From the NCBI GenBank assembly GCA_934215405.1, contig CAKPZU010000099.1, positions 1 to 8,278 on the forward strand: a stretch of 8,278 nucleotides of DNA, given 5' to 3'. The notes under the pieces are model-generated. The model made no database searches and was not told the DNA's origin. It worked only from the letters and a program-made list of their open reading frames with translations. The DNA comes from an uncultured Bacilli bacterium (lineage in GTDB: Bacteria > Bacillota_I > Bacilli_A > RFN20 > CAG-631). A program made the translations under genes and the position numbers. Of the stretch, positions 1 to 6,312 are shown in pieces (within the stretch, counting starts at the first letter, position 1; every line of letters begins with the position of its first letter).

Positions 1-55
1 AGCACATTCAGGAATTAACCTGTTTGTAACTACGCTATTTTTATACGGGAATTTT

Positions 56-78
56 ATCCCTAACGGGCTTGATACTTA
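56..78. repeat. Short direct repeat, copy 1
   Basis: A 23-base sequence containing CCCTAACGGGCTTGAT recurs at 313-335 with a single A/G difference, in the same orientation. A T-rich tract precedes both copies. This copy is preceded by a small GGGA/TCCC inverted repeat (47-50/57-60). Unlike copy 2 it is not followed by a matching stem arm and T-tract, so it does not look like a working terminator. The stretch 1-79 is open on the plus strand, ending at TAG 77-79 with ...IPNGLDT. It is also open on the minus strand (SSPLGIKF...), running off the left edge. I cannot tell which strand, if either, codes. The repeat may be the conserved 3' end of a mobile or repeated gene, but that is inference. Confidence 0.7.
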
Positions 79-110
79 GATGAAACCTATTAGAGATTTT
101 TTATATATTA

Positions 111-156
111 TGCGTATTTGCAATTTTTCTAACAAAACAAACTTGCGTATTTGCAA
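111..156 (+). promoter_or_regulatory. Paired TGCGTATTTGCAA motif upstream of ATPase remnant
   Basis: The 13-mer TGCGTATTTGCAA occurs exactly at 111-123 and again at 144-156. The start-to-start distance is 33 bp, about three helical turns. Each unit has matching TGC...GCA ends, as expected for a small dimeric binding site. The second unit ends about 12 bp before the ribosome binding site of the truncated ATPase gene at 183. A related site on the opposite strand lies at 1242-1255. An operator or promoter element controlling the ATPase gene is inferred from position and symmetry. No protein can be named. Confidence 0.45.
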
Positions 157-182
157 AATGTTATGCATGGGAGGTTACTTTT

Positions 183-320
183 ATGATTTTTAAAAGAAAA
201 ATATACAATAAATTATTAGATCGGAAAACCAAATCAAATGGAACAAAGGCAATATTAATTGAAGGTGCACATCGTATTGGTAAATCAACATTTAATTTGT
301 TCACTTTTTTTAATCCCTAA
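183..320 (+). pseudogene. Truncated AAA_14/DUF4143-type ATPase, N-terminal remnant
   Basis: The reading frame encodes only 45 residues. It begins MIFKRKIYNKLLD and reaches a Walker A P-loop GAHRIGKST at residues 28-36. A GARxxGKS-type P-loop after such a lead-in is typical of the AAA_14 ATPases with a DUF4143 C-terminal region. These proteins usually run to about 400 residues and are abundant in gut Bacillota. From memory the family usually has GARRIGKS and a Trp where this protein has Arg14, so H30 and R14 may be decay substitutions. Family-like sequence stops right after the P-loop Thr (near base 290). The frame then reads unrelated residues and stops inside copy 2 of the short repeat. Walker B, sensor regions and the DUF4143 part are missing, so the product cannot be active. 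A good ribosome binding site (GGGAGG, 169-174, 8 bases before ATG) survives. This suggests an internal deletion joining the 5' end to downstream sequence. Confidence 0.8.
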
Positions 321-335
321 CGGGCTTGATGCTTA
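313..335. repeat. Short direct repeat, copy 2
   Basis: Second copy of the repeat at 56-78, with one mismatch over 23 bases. It supplies the stop codon (TAA 318-320) of the truncated ATPase frame. Its 3' half forms the left arm of a terminator hairpin. It lies just downstream of the deletion point in the ATPase gene, so the two copies bracket the ATPase promoter and its 5' remnant. Confidence 0.7.
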
Positions 336-348
336 TATCAGGCTTTTT
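324..348 (+). terminator. Rho-independent terminator after ATPase remnant
   Basis: GCTTGAT (324-330) pairs with ATCAGGC (337-343) in a 7-bp stem containing one G-T pair, with a 6-base loop, followed by TTTTT (344-348). It overlaps repeat copy 2 and immediately follows the truncated ATPase frame. It was probably that gene's original terminator, or the terminator of whatever the repeat belongs to. Confidence 0.65.
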
Positions 349-379
349 AATTTATAAAATGTAGTGTTTTCTTTATTTA

Positions 380-401
380 TTATAAATGATAAAATTTATA
401 A
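380..401. promoter_or_regulatory. Inverted repeat upstream of hydrolase pseudogene
   Basis: TTATAAAT (380-387) and ATTTATAA (394-401) form a perfect 8-bp inverted repeat with a 6-base centre. It lies about 90 bp upstream of the broken hydrolase gene. A weak -10-like TAAAAT (390-395) sits inside it. It could be an operator over a promoter, but the sequence is so AT-rich that chance is a real alternative. The rest of 349-474 shows no gene. Confidence 0.3.
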
Positions 402-488
402 ATATAAAGAATTAAATATTAATTCAACATCTGCTGAAAACTAATAGATTCAATTGAAATGAAAAAAATTAATTGAGGTTGAATGATT

Positions 489-1112
489 ATGATTAATAAA
501 AAATATTACAAAAAACTTGGTGGATTTTCTTATCTTCTTGATGAGGTTAGTAAAAAAATAGTAAAGAGCAAACAGATATTTTACTTAATGATGCAGTAAA
601 TCTTTGTAATGAATTATGTGAAAAATATAAAGAACTTCCTAAAAAAGAAAAAATACATACTGAACATATGATTTTTCCACGAGCAGCTATTTATCTACAA
701 ATGATAGTATATTTCTATAGATGAAGCTATGTTTTTAATAAAAGAAGCTGTAAGAATTGGCGCAGAACCTGAGAGGAAGCGTTTGCATTTTGCAACAAAG
801 ATACCTTTTACTCGACTCTTGTTTTTTAAAATTTTTCCTAAAATGATTGGCAGTATGTTTAATGGTAATGCTTTCTTTGAGGCCAAAGGAATTGAATCAG
901 ATAAGAAACATTACAGAGTTGATGTTTTAAAATGTCCTTATATGAAGTATTTAGAATTATTAGGCTTTAAGGAATTAACAAGTACTTTTTGCTTTAGTGA
1001 TGATCGTGTTTATGGAAATATGTGTGGTATTGCTTATGAACGTCAAGGTACAATAGGACGTGGTAGCGATAAATGTGATTTCTATTTTTATAGAAACGAT
1101 CAAAAAAAGTAA
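489..1112 (+). pseudogene. Frameshifted L-2-amino-thiazoline-4-carboxylate hydrolase-like protein
   Basis: Three reading frames in series give one protein of about 208 residues. Frame one starts at ATG 489 (GAGG at 475-478, 10 bases upstream) and stops at TAA 597-599. Restoring one A near 563-566 moves into a frame that runs KEQTDILLNDAVNLCNELCE and onward to TGA 722-724. Restoring two bases (GA) near 719-722 gives FYRDEA and joins the intact 3' frame that ends at 1112. The C-terminal part has the family pattern: CPYMKYLELLG, then FCFSDDRVYGNMCG, then RQGTIGRGSDKCDFYF. This matches the ATC_hydrolase-like family (PF14196), whose named member acts in bacterial 2-aminothiazoline-4-carboxylate degradation to cysteine. 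Most Bacillota members have no proven substrate. Net loss is three bases. The 3' part from ATG 729 could be translated alone but lacks the N-terminal third. True decay is more likely than sequencing error because neighbouring accessory genes are broken too, but both remain possible. Confidence 0.8.
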
Positions 1113-1298
1113 TTTTATAATGAGTTGATTATTAAATTGTATTTTAAAAATTTGTATAGTAAAAATAGAACTTATTTGCACAAGTTGAACAAACAAGTTT
1201 AAATAGATTAATTATCATGTAGATTAAAAAAAGAAAAATAATGCATAAATACGCAAAAATTATTCGTAGTTATTATTAGAAATAATAAAGCAATTGTC
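1113..1298. other. Non-coding gap between hydrolase pseudogene and GDPD gene
   Basis: No gene with a ribosome binding site is visible on either strand. The gap contains an AT-only 7-bp inverted repeat with a 5-base loop (1270-1276/1282-1288) that lacks a T-tail. It also contains an opposite-strand relative of the TGCGTATTT motif at 1242-1255. Confidence 0.5.
1242..1255 (-). promoter_or_regulatory. Third TGCGTATTT site, reversed
   Basis: The minus strand reads TGCGTATTTATGCA. It shares the 9-mer TGCGTATTT and the TGC...GCA ends with the pair at 111-156, but the spacing between the ends is 8 rather than 6 bases. It sits about 45 bp upstream of the GDPD promoter. A shared binding protein is possible, but one partial match is weak evidence. 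Confidence 0.25.
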
Positions 1299-1327
1299 TT
1301 GACAATAATTATATTATTATATAGAAT
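1293..1327 (+). promoter_or_regulatory. Sigma-A promoter of GDPD gene with overlapping palindrome
   Basis: TTGACA (1299-1304), a 17-bp spacer and TAGAAT (1322-1327) form a near-consensus housekeeping promoter, with the start codon about 30 bp downstream. The -35 box lies inside a perfect inverted repeat, ATTGTC-TT-GACAAT (1293-1306). A protein bound there would block polymerase, so repression is plausible. No regulator can be assigned. Confidence 0.75.
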
Positions 1328-1358
1328 AGTTGTGCTTTTAAAGAGGTGACAAGCTATT

Positions 1359-2075
1359 ATGAAAAAGGAAAAGCTTTTAGATAGTATAAATCCTATGTTT
1401 TTAAAAGGTATAGCTCATAGAGGATTATTCAATTCAAACGATATTGAAAATGGTAAACAAGCTTTTATAAATGCTATTGATAATAATATGGCTATGGAAT
1501 TTGATGTTCATTTAACTAAAGATAATAATTTAGTTGTTATTCATGATTCTTCTTTAAAAAGAGTTACTAATAAAGATGGAATAGTTGAAGAATTAACCTT
1601 AAAGGAAATTAAGGAAAACTATAAATTATTAGATGGTGAAGAAATAATGTCCTTTGATGAATTATTAAAGCTAGTTGATGAAAGAGTTGGTATAGTAGTT
1701 GAATTAAAAAGCTACAAAAGAAATTCTTTAAAGCTTGCTAAAAGAGTTAATGAATCATTACAAGTTATTAAAGAAAAGAAAAATGTTATGCTAATTTCTT
1801 TTTATCCTTTAACTTTAATGTATTTTAAAAATAAAGGCTATGTAAGGCAATTATTAGTATGCAAAAAAAATTCATATATGCACATCTTTAAATACTTCTT
1901 TGAAGGAATAGATGTTGAATATGAATTATTAAATAAGGGTTATGTAAAAAGATTTGCTAAAAATCATTTAATTAATGTTTATACAATAGATACTTTAGAT
2001 ATGTTAAATAAAACAATGAATAAGTGTGATATGATAACGTTTCAAAACTTACCTATTTCATATTTTAAAAAATAA
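1359..2075 (+). CDS. Glycerophosphodiester phosphodiesterase family protein
   Basis: This 238-residue single-domain protein of the GDPD/PLC-like TIM-barrel family is predicted to hydrolyse glycerophosphodiesters (deacylated phospholipid head groups) to sn-glycerol 3-phosphate and an alcohol. No signal peptide or membrane segment is visible, so it should be cytoplasmic, like UgpQ. Key residues are present: H20-R21-G22 (HRG motif), E47 and D49 in EFDVH, H62 in VVIHD, and E115/K117 in VELK. These supply the metal ligands and the two catalytic histidines. Two motifs deviate: the usual PEN after HRG is IEN (residues 29-31), and the C-terminal TDxP motif reads FQNLP. Length suits the short UgpQ-like class (about 240). 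The start is supported by GAGGTG (1343-1348), 10 bases upstream, and by its own promoter. It is a single-gene unit converging on marR with a 3-base gap. Substrate is not determined by the sequence. Confidence 0.9.
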   Translation: MKKEKLLDSINPMFLKGIAHRGLFNSNDIENGKQAFINAIDNNMAMEFDVHLTKDNNLVVIHDSSLKRVTNKDGIVEELTLKEIKENYKLLDGEEIMSFDELLKLVDERVGIVVELKSYKRNSLKLAKRVNESLQVIKEKKNVMLISFYPLTLMYFKNKGYVRQLLVCKKNSYMHIFKYFFEGIDVEYELLNKGYVKRFAKNHLINVYTIDTLDMLNKTMNKCDMITFQNLPISYFKK

Positions 2076-2100
2076 ACTTTATTTATTCATTAATAAAGTT
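2075..2100 (-). terminator. Hairpin between convergent GDPD and marR genes
   Basis: AACTTTATT (2075-2083) pairs with AATAAAGTT (2092-2100) in a perfect 9-bp stem with an 8-base loop. On the minus strand the stem is followed by TATTTTTT, giving a plausible marR terminator. On the plus strand the T-tract is poor, so GDPD termination there is less certain. The stem overlaps the last marR codons and the final base of the GDPD stop codon. Confidence 0.55.
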
Positions 2101-2537
2101 ATTTCATGAAGATGATAATATAGCGTTTCAAGTTCTGCATCAGATAAGCTAGCATATTTTAATGTTAAATTATGAATTCTAATTTCTTGTGCCATATGAA
2201 TTTCATTAAAGCCAATATCAGTAAGCTTAATTAGTATTTCACGGCGATTATTAATATTTAATTCACGTGTTATACAATTTTCCTTATATAATTCATCTAC
2301 AAGCTTACTACATTGTTGCTTTGAAACACCAATAAAATCACTAATTGTTTTCATATTGATTCCAGTATTATTATTTTTTTTATTTTCAATACCAATAAAT
2401 GATAAGGCTAAATATTGAAGTGGAGAAAATTTCCTTCTTTCAATACTTTTTTCGTTTGTAGATATAATATCTTTAATTGCTGGGAAAAATAGTAATGACT
2501 CATTACTAATTAAACGGATTATCTCACTTCTATCCAT
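2079..2537 (-). CDS. MarR-family transcriptional regulator
   Basis: This 152-residue protein has the usual MarR length and architecture. N- and C-terminal helices (about residues 1-50 and 110-150) form the dimer interface. A winged helix-turn-helix lies at about residues 60-108: MKTISDFIGVS, then recognition helix SKQQCSKLVDELY, then wing NNRREILIKLT, which corresponds to the classical DRR...LT wing. MarR proteins usually bind palindromes as dimers and release DNA when a small ligand or oxidant acts. The start codon is backed by GAGGTG (2545-2550 on the minus strand), 7 bases upstream. The gene is divergent from the ABC exporter operon, with only 129 bp between start codons. That arrangement and the operator-like palindrome over the exporter promoter make local repression of the exporter the likely role. 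The ligand is unknown. Cysteines at 76 and 88 lie in or near the DNA-binding domain, but redox sensing would be speculation. Confidence 0.93.
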   Translation of the reverse strand: MDRSEIIRLISNESLLFFPAIKDIISTNEKSIERRKFSPLQYLALSFIGIENKKNNNTGINMKTISDFIGVSKQQCSKLVDELYKENCITRELNINNRREILIKLTDIGFNEIHMAQEIRIHNLTLKYASLSDAELETLYYHLHEITLLMNK

Positions 2538-2557
2538 ATGCTTTCACCTCACTTTTA

Positions 2558-2585
2558 ATTATATTATTTTTCTTTAAAAAGTCAA
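2558..2585 (-). promoter_or_regulatory. marR promoter
   Basis: On the minus strand TTGACT (2585-2580) is followed after 16 bases by TATAAT (2563-2558), about 20 bp upstream of the marR start codon. Its -35 box lies 23 bp from the -35 box of the divergent ABC promoter, so the two promoters sit back to back. Confidence 0.7.
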
Positions 2586-2608
2586 TAAAAATAAATAGTA
2601 AATAAATG

Positions 2609-2637
2609 TTGACAATAAACAAAAAGTAAACTATAAT
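2609..2637 (+). promoter_or_regulatory. Consensus sigma-A promoter of ABC exporter operon
   Basis: TTGACA (2609-2614), a 17-bp spacer and TATAAT (2632-2637) match the sigma-A consensus perfectly. Such a strong promoter for a drug-exporter operon suggests that control is by repression rather than activation, in agreement with the overlapping palindrome and the adjacent marR gene. Confidence 0.85.
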
Positions 2638-2643
2638 TACTTT
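2623..2643. promoter_or_regulatory. Probable MarR operator over ABC promoter
   Basis: AAAGTAA (2623-2629) and TTACTTT (2637-2643) form a perfect 7-bp inverted repeat with a 7-base centre, 21 bp overall. The -10 box lies almost entirely in the centre, so bound protein would block the promoter. Size and symmetry suit a MarR dimer. A single half-like AGTAA also occurs at 2597-2601 between the two -35 boxes, but I see no second full palindrome that would explain autoregulation of marR. Confidence 0.65.
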
Positions 2644-2666
2644 GTTTTAAAAAAGGAGGATTAAAA

Positions 2667-4415
2667 ATGATTAAATTACTAAAAAATTTAAAATTACGAG
2701 ACTGGTTATTAATTGCTCTTGAAGTAGCTATAATCTGCTTATGTGTTTATCTTGAACTATTATTACCAGATTATATGAAAGATATAACAGTTGCTATATC
2801 AAATAAAAATAATACAATTAAAGATGTATATATAGCTGGTGGAAAGATGCTTTTATGTGCTTTGGGAAGCAGTGTCGGTGCAGTTATATCAACATTTATT
2901 TCATCATTTGTAAGTGCTTCTTTAAGCTTCTATACTCGCGAAAAGCTATATAATCATGTTGTTGACTTAGATTCTAAAAAAGCCAAAAAGTTTTCGACAG
3001 CTTCATTAATAACTAGAACTACTAATGATATTACTCAAATTCAAATGATTATGTCAATGGGGCTAATGATGTTAATTAAAGCTCCAATTCTTGCGGTTAC
3101 AGCAATTATTAAGATTGTTAACAAGAGTTTAGAACTATCATTACTAACAGCAGCAGCTGTAGTTATAATTGTTGGAAGTATAACTTTAATTATGTTTTTA
3201 GTTTTATCTCGCTTTAAAATTGTTCAAAAGCTAACTGATGACGTAAATAGAATAGCAAGAGAAACATTAACAGGAAATAAGGTTGTTCGTGCTTTTAATG
3301 CTAAGGATTATATGGAAGAAAAATTTGATGAAAAAAATACAAAACTAATTAACACACAATTATTTAATAGAACTACATTTTCATTTATGAGTCCTATAAT
3401 GAGCTTTGTTATGTCATCATTAACATTATTTATTTATTGGATTGGCGTAACATTAATTAACAATGCTGCTATTACTGACAAAGTAAATGTTTTTGGAAAT
3501 ATCGTTGTTTTTTCATCTTATGCAATGTATGTAATTCAAGCCTTTATGTTTTTAGCAATGATATTTATGATGCTACCACGTGCTGAAGTATCAGCAAAGC
3601 GTATCAATGAGGTTATTGATTGTAATATTGAAATTAAAAGTGGAAGTAAAAATGATGCAGTTTCAGAAGGAACTTTAGAATTTAAAAATGTTTCATTCCA
3701 TTATGGAGATGGTAAAGATGTTTTAAAGAATGTTTCCTTTAAAGTAAATAAAGGCGAAACAATAGCTTTTATTGGAGCAACAGGATGTGGAAAATCAACA
3801 ATTGTAAACTTAGCAACCAGATTATATGATGCCTCAAGCGGTGAAATATTAGTAGATGGAGTTAATATAAAGGATTTATCATTTGATTCATTATATAAAA
3901 GAATTGCTTGTGTTCCTCAAAAGGCTGAATTATTTTCAGATACAATAAAAAATAATATTAAATTTGGAAATGAAAGTGCTAGCGATGAAGATGTTAAAAA
4001 AGCTATAGAAATAGCTCAAGCTAGTGATTTTGTTTATAGCTTACCAGAAAAAGAAGAATCATTAATTGCTGAAAGAGGAAATAATTTATCAGGAGGTCAA
4101 AAGCAAAGAATATGTATTGCTAGAGCCTTAGCCAAAAATAGTGAAATAATAATTTTTGATGATTCATTTTCGGCTCTTGATTATAAAACAGATAAGAATT
4201 TAAGAAATGCTATAGCTAGTGAATTAAAAGGCACAACCTGTGTAATAGTAGCTCAAAGAATTTGTACAATTAAAAATGCTAATAGGATAATTGTTTTAGA
4301 TCATGGAAGAATTGTTGGCGATGGAACACATGAGGAATTATTAAACAATTGTAGTGTATATAAAGAAATTGCTCATTCACAATTAAGTGAAGAAGAATTA
4401 AAAGGAGGGAAGTAA
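2667..4415 (+). CDS. ABC exporter subunit, degenerate-site half
   Basis: This 582-residue half-transporter of the ABC-B exporter fold has six membrane segments (about 13-33, 56-85, 127-150, 156-181, 240-262, 276-303) followed by one nucleotide-binding domain. Motifs in order: Walker A GATGCGKST (370-378), Q-loop Gln418, intact signature LSGGQ (474-478), Walker B ending FDDS (497-500), D-loop SALD, and switch AQR. Asp499 replaces the catalytic Glu, and Gln530 replaces the switch His. This pair of changes marks the catalytically weak partner of heterodimeric exporters such as TM287/288, BmrCD and LmrCD. In these, the subunit gives its good signature motif to the partner's active site. AGGAGG (2654-2659), 7 bases upstream, fixes the start. 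It is the first gene of a two-gene operon behind a repressible promoter, with a 1-base gap to the second gene. Likely role: multidrug or metabolite efflux across the cytoplasmic membrane. Substrate is unknown. Confidence 0.93.
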   Translation: MIKLLKNLKLRDWLLIALEVAIICLCVYLELLLPDYMKDITVAISNKNNTIKDVYIAGGKMLLCALGSSVGAVISTFISSFVSASLSFYTREKLYNHVVDLDSKKAKKFSTASLITRTTNDITQIQMIMSMGLMMLIKAPILAVTAIIKIVNKSLELSLLTAAAVVIIVGSITLIMFLVLSRFKIVQKLTDDVNRIARETLTGNKVVRAFNAKDYMEEKFDEKNTKLINTQLFNRTTFSFMSPIMSFVMSSLTLFIYWIGVTLINNAAITDKVNVFGNIVVFSSYAMYVIQAFMFLAMIFMMLPRAEVSAKRINEVIDCNIEIKSGSKNDAVSEGTLEFKNVSFHYGDGKDVLKNVSFKVNKGETIAFIGATGCGKSTIVNLATRLYDASSGEILVDGVNIKDLSFDSLYKRIACVPQKAELFSDTIKNNIKFGNESASDEDVKKAIEIAQASDFVYSLPEKEESLIAERGNNLSGGQKQRICIARALAKNSEIIIFDDSFSALDYKTDKNLRNAIASELKGTTCVIVAQRICTIKNANRIIVLDHGRIVGDGTHEELLNNCSVYKEIAHSQLSEEELKGGK

Positions 4416-4416
4416 T

Positions 4417-6267
4417 ATGAGAGGACAAATGAATGTTAATCAAAGTGCCACAAATAAAAAAGAAGCAAGAAAAAAATTGATTAAATATATTAAGCCTTAT
4501 TTACCTTTAATTATTATTGCTTTAATAGTTGCAGCAGTAAGTGCAATTTTAACAGTTATTGGACCTGATAAATTAAAGGAAATAACTAATATAATTTCAA
4601 ATCAATTTGAAAAATTTGCAACTACTCATATTTGGGAAGATATTGATTTAGCAAAAATTACAAATATAGCAACAGGCTTATTGATTATTTATATAATAAG
4701 TGCTATTTGTAGCTTTACTACAAATGTTATACTAGCCCGTGTTGCCTTACATATTTCTAAAAAATTAAGATTTGATTTAGAAAAGAAAATAAATAATGTT
4801 CCATTATCTTATTTTTCAAAAAATACATATGGTGATGTCTTAAGTAGAATTACAAATGATGTTGATACAATTATTGATGCTTTAAATAATTCTATTTCAT
4901 CAATAGTAAGTGCTATATGTCAATTTGTTGGTTGCTTAATTATGATGATTGTAACAGATGGCTATATGGCTCTTGCTACAATTTTATCAACTATTTTAGG
5001 GTTTGCAATTATGTTTATAATTATTCGAATTTCACAAAAATACTTTAAGGAGCGTCAAATTGCTTTAGGTAAGCTAAATGGTTATATTGAAGAGGTTTAT
5101 TCAGCTATTGATGTTGTAAAAATCTCATCATCTAATGATGAAGTAAAGAAAAAATTTAAAGAATATAACAGTGAAGTTAAAAAAGCCAATTTTATGTCAC
5201 AATTCTTATCAGGCTTAATGCCAACTCTTATGACATTTATTGGAAATATTGGCTATGTAGCTGTATGTATTGTTGGTGCAGTTAGGGTATTAAATGGAAA
5301 CATTGAATTTGGTGTTATTACAGCCTTTTTAATTTATGTAAGATTATTCACTCAACCATTATCACAATTATCACAAGGAGCAAGTAGCTTACAATCATGT
5401 ATGGCTGCAAGTGAACGTGTATTTAATTTCTTAGATGAAAAGGAAATGGAAGATGAGTCTTATAAAACAAATACTATTACTAATGTAAAAGGAAATATTA
5501 CTTTTGATCATGTAGCTTTTGCATATGATGATAATAAAGAAAAACCAGTAATTAAGGATTTTTCTTGTAATGTTAAAAGTGGTCAAAAGGTGGCAATCGT
5601 TGGCCCAACAGGAGCTGGAAAAACAACTTTAGTTAATTTGCTTATGAGATTTTATGAACCAGTAAGTGGTAAAATACTAATTGATGGAATAGATATTAGT
5701 AGTGTTAAAAGGGAAAATGTTCATGATTTATTTTCAATGGTATTACAGGATACTTGGTTATTTGAAGGAACAATAAAGGAAAACTTAAGATTTAATTGTA
5801 AAGATGTTAGTGATGAAACAATAATTGAAGCTTGTAAGAAATGTGGAATAGATGAGTTCATTGAATCACTAGATAAAGGCTATGATACAATTTTAGCTGA
5901 TAATACATCATTATCTGCTGGTCAAAAGCAATTATTTACAATTGCCCGTGCTATGATTAAAAATGCTCCTATGCTTATTTTAGATGAAGCAACATCAAAT
6001 GTTGATACTAGAACTGAAATATTAATAAATCAAGCTATGGATCAGTTAACAAGTAATCGTACTTCATTTGTAATTGCCCATCGTTTATCAACTATTAAAA
6101 ACGCTGATGTCATATTAGTATTCAAGGATGGAGATATAATAGAACAAGGAAATCACGAAGAATTATTGAAGAAAAATGGTGTTTATGCTTCACTTTATAA
6201 CTCACAATTTGATGAGGAAAGTGATGGTACAATTGATGGTACCTTAAAGCATTTAAAAACAGCTTAA
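4417..6267 (+). CDS. ABC exporter subunit, catalytically competent half
   Basis: This 616-residue partner half-transporter has six membrane segments (about 30-50, 83-108, 160-180, 183-205, 266-290, 297-320) and a C-terminal nucleotide-binding domain. Motifs: Walker A GPTGAGKTT (396-404), Q-loop Gln444, signature LSAGQ (499-503), Walker B ending LDEA with catalytic Glu524, and switch His555 in AHR. The Gly-to-Ala change in the signature motif complements the damaged Walker B and switch of the first subunit, so the pair would have one working and one degenerate ATP site. A short charged N-terminal extension precedes the first helix. ATG 4417 follows AGGAGG (4403-4408) by 8 bases. An in-frame ATG at 4429 is an alternative with a less favourable position. 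The ribosome binding site lies inside the end of the upstream gene, so translation is probably coupled. The protein ends with an acidic tail after the nucleotide-binding domain. Confidence 0.93.
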   Translation: MRGQMNVNQSATNKKEARKKLIKYIKPYLPLIIIALIVAAVSAILTVIGPDKLKEITNIISNQFEKFATTHIWEDIDLAKITNIATGLLIIYIISAICSFTTNVILARVALHISKKLRFDLEKKINNVPLSYFSKNTYGDVLSRITNDVDTIIDALNNSISSIVSAICQFVGCLIMMIVTDGYMALATILSTILGFAIMFIIIRISQKYFKERQIALGKLNGYIEEVYSAIDVVKISSSNDEVKKKFKEYNSEVKKANFMSQFLSGLMPTLMTFIGNIGYVAVCIVGAVRVLNGNIEFGVITAFLIYVRLFTQPLSQLSQGASSLQSCMAASERVFNFLDEKEMEDESYKTNTITNVKGNITFDHVAFAYDDNKEKPVIKDFSCNVKSGQKVAIVGPTGAGKTTLVNLLMRFYEPVSGKILIDGIDISSVKRENVHDLFSMVLQDTWLFEGTIKENLRFNCKDVSDETIIEACKKCGIDEFIESLDKGYDTILADNTSLSAGQKQLFTIARAMIKNAPMLILDEATSNVDTRTEILINQAMDQLTSNRTSFVIAHRLSTIKNADVILVFKDGDIIEQGNHEELLKKNGVYASLYNSQFDEESDGTIDGTLKHLKTA

Positions 6268-6273
6268 ACATAA

Positions 6274-6301
6274 AAAAATGCGGTCATTTGGCCGCATTTT
6301 T
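6274..6301. terminator. Strong bidirectional terminator between ABC operon and fucO
   Basis: AAAAATGCGGTC (6274-6285) pairs with GGCCGCATTTTT (6290-6301) in a 12-bp stem with one T-G pair and a 4-base ATTT loop. The A-tract on one side and T-tract on the other make it work for both the ABC operon (plus) and the convergent dehydrogenase gene (minus). Confidence 0.92.
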
Positions 6302-6312
6302 ACTTTAAATCA

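Noticed and set aside
1..100. tracrRNA-like RNA with small hairpins
   Set aside because: Stems are only 4 bp or less, there is no matching CRISPR repeat, and no terminator follows copy 1.
56..335. CRISPR-like direct repeats
   Set aside because: Only two copies 257 bases apart, with a coding remnant between them. No array and no cas genes.
722..724. TGA read as Trp (recoding) in the hydrolase gene
   Set aside because: Reading through stays in the wrong frame. Family-like sequence resumes only after a frame change, and TGA ends other genes normally.
489..1112. Programmed ribosomal frameshifting in the hydrolase gene
   Set aside because: Two separate shifts would be needed, with no slippery heptamer or stimulatory hairpin at either site.
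695..1196. Minus-strand open frames opposite the hydrolase pseudogene
   Set aside because: They lack ribosome binding sites and recognisable products. The plus strand carries the conserved protein family.
1270..1288. Terminator hairpin after the hydrolase pseudogene
   Set aside because: The stem is entirely A/T, lies 158 bases past the stop, and no T-tract follows.
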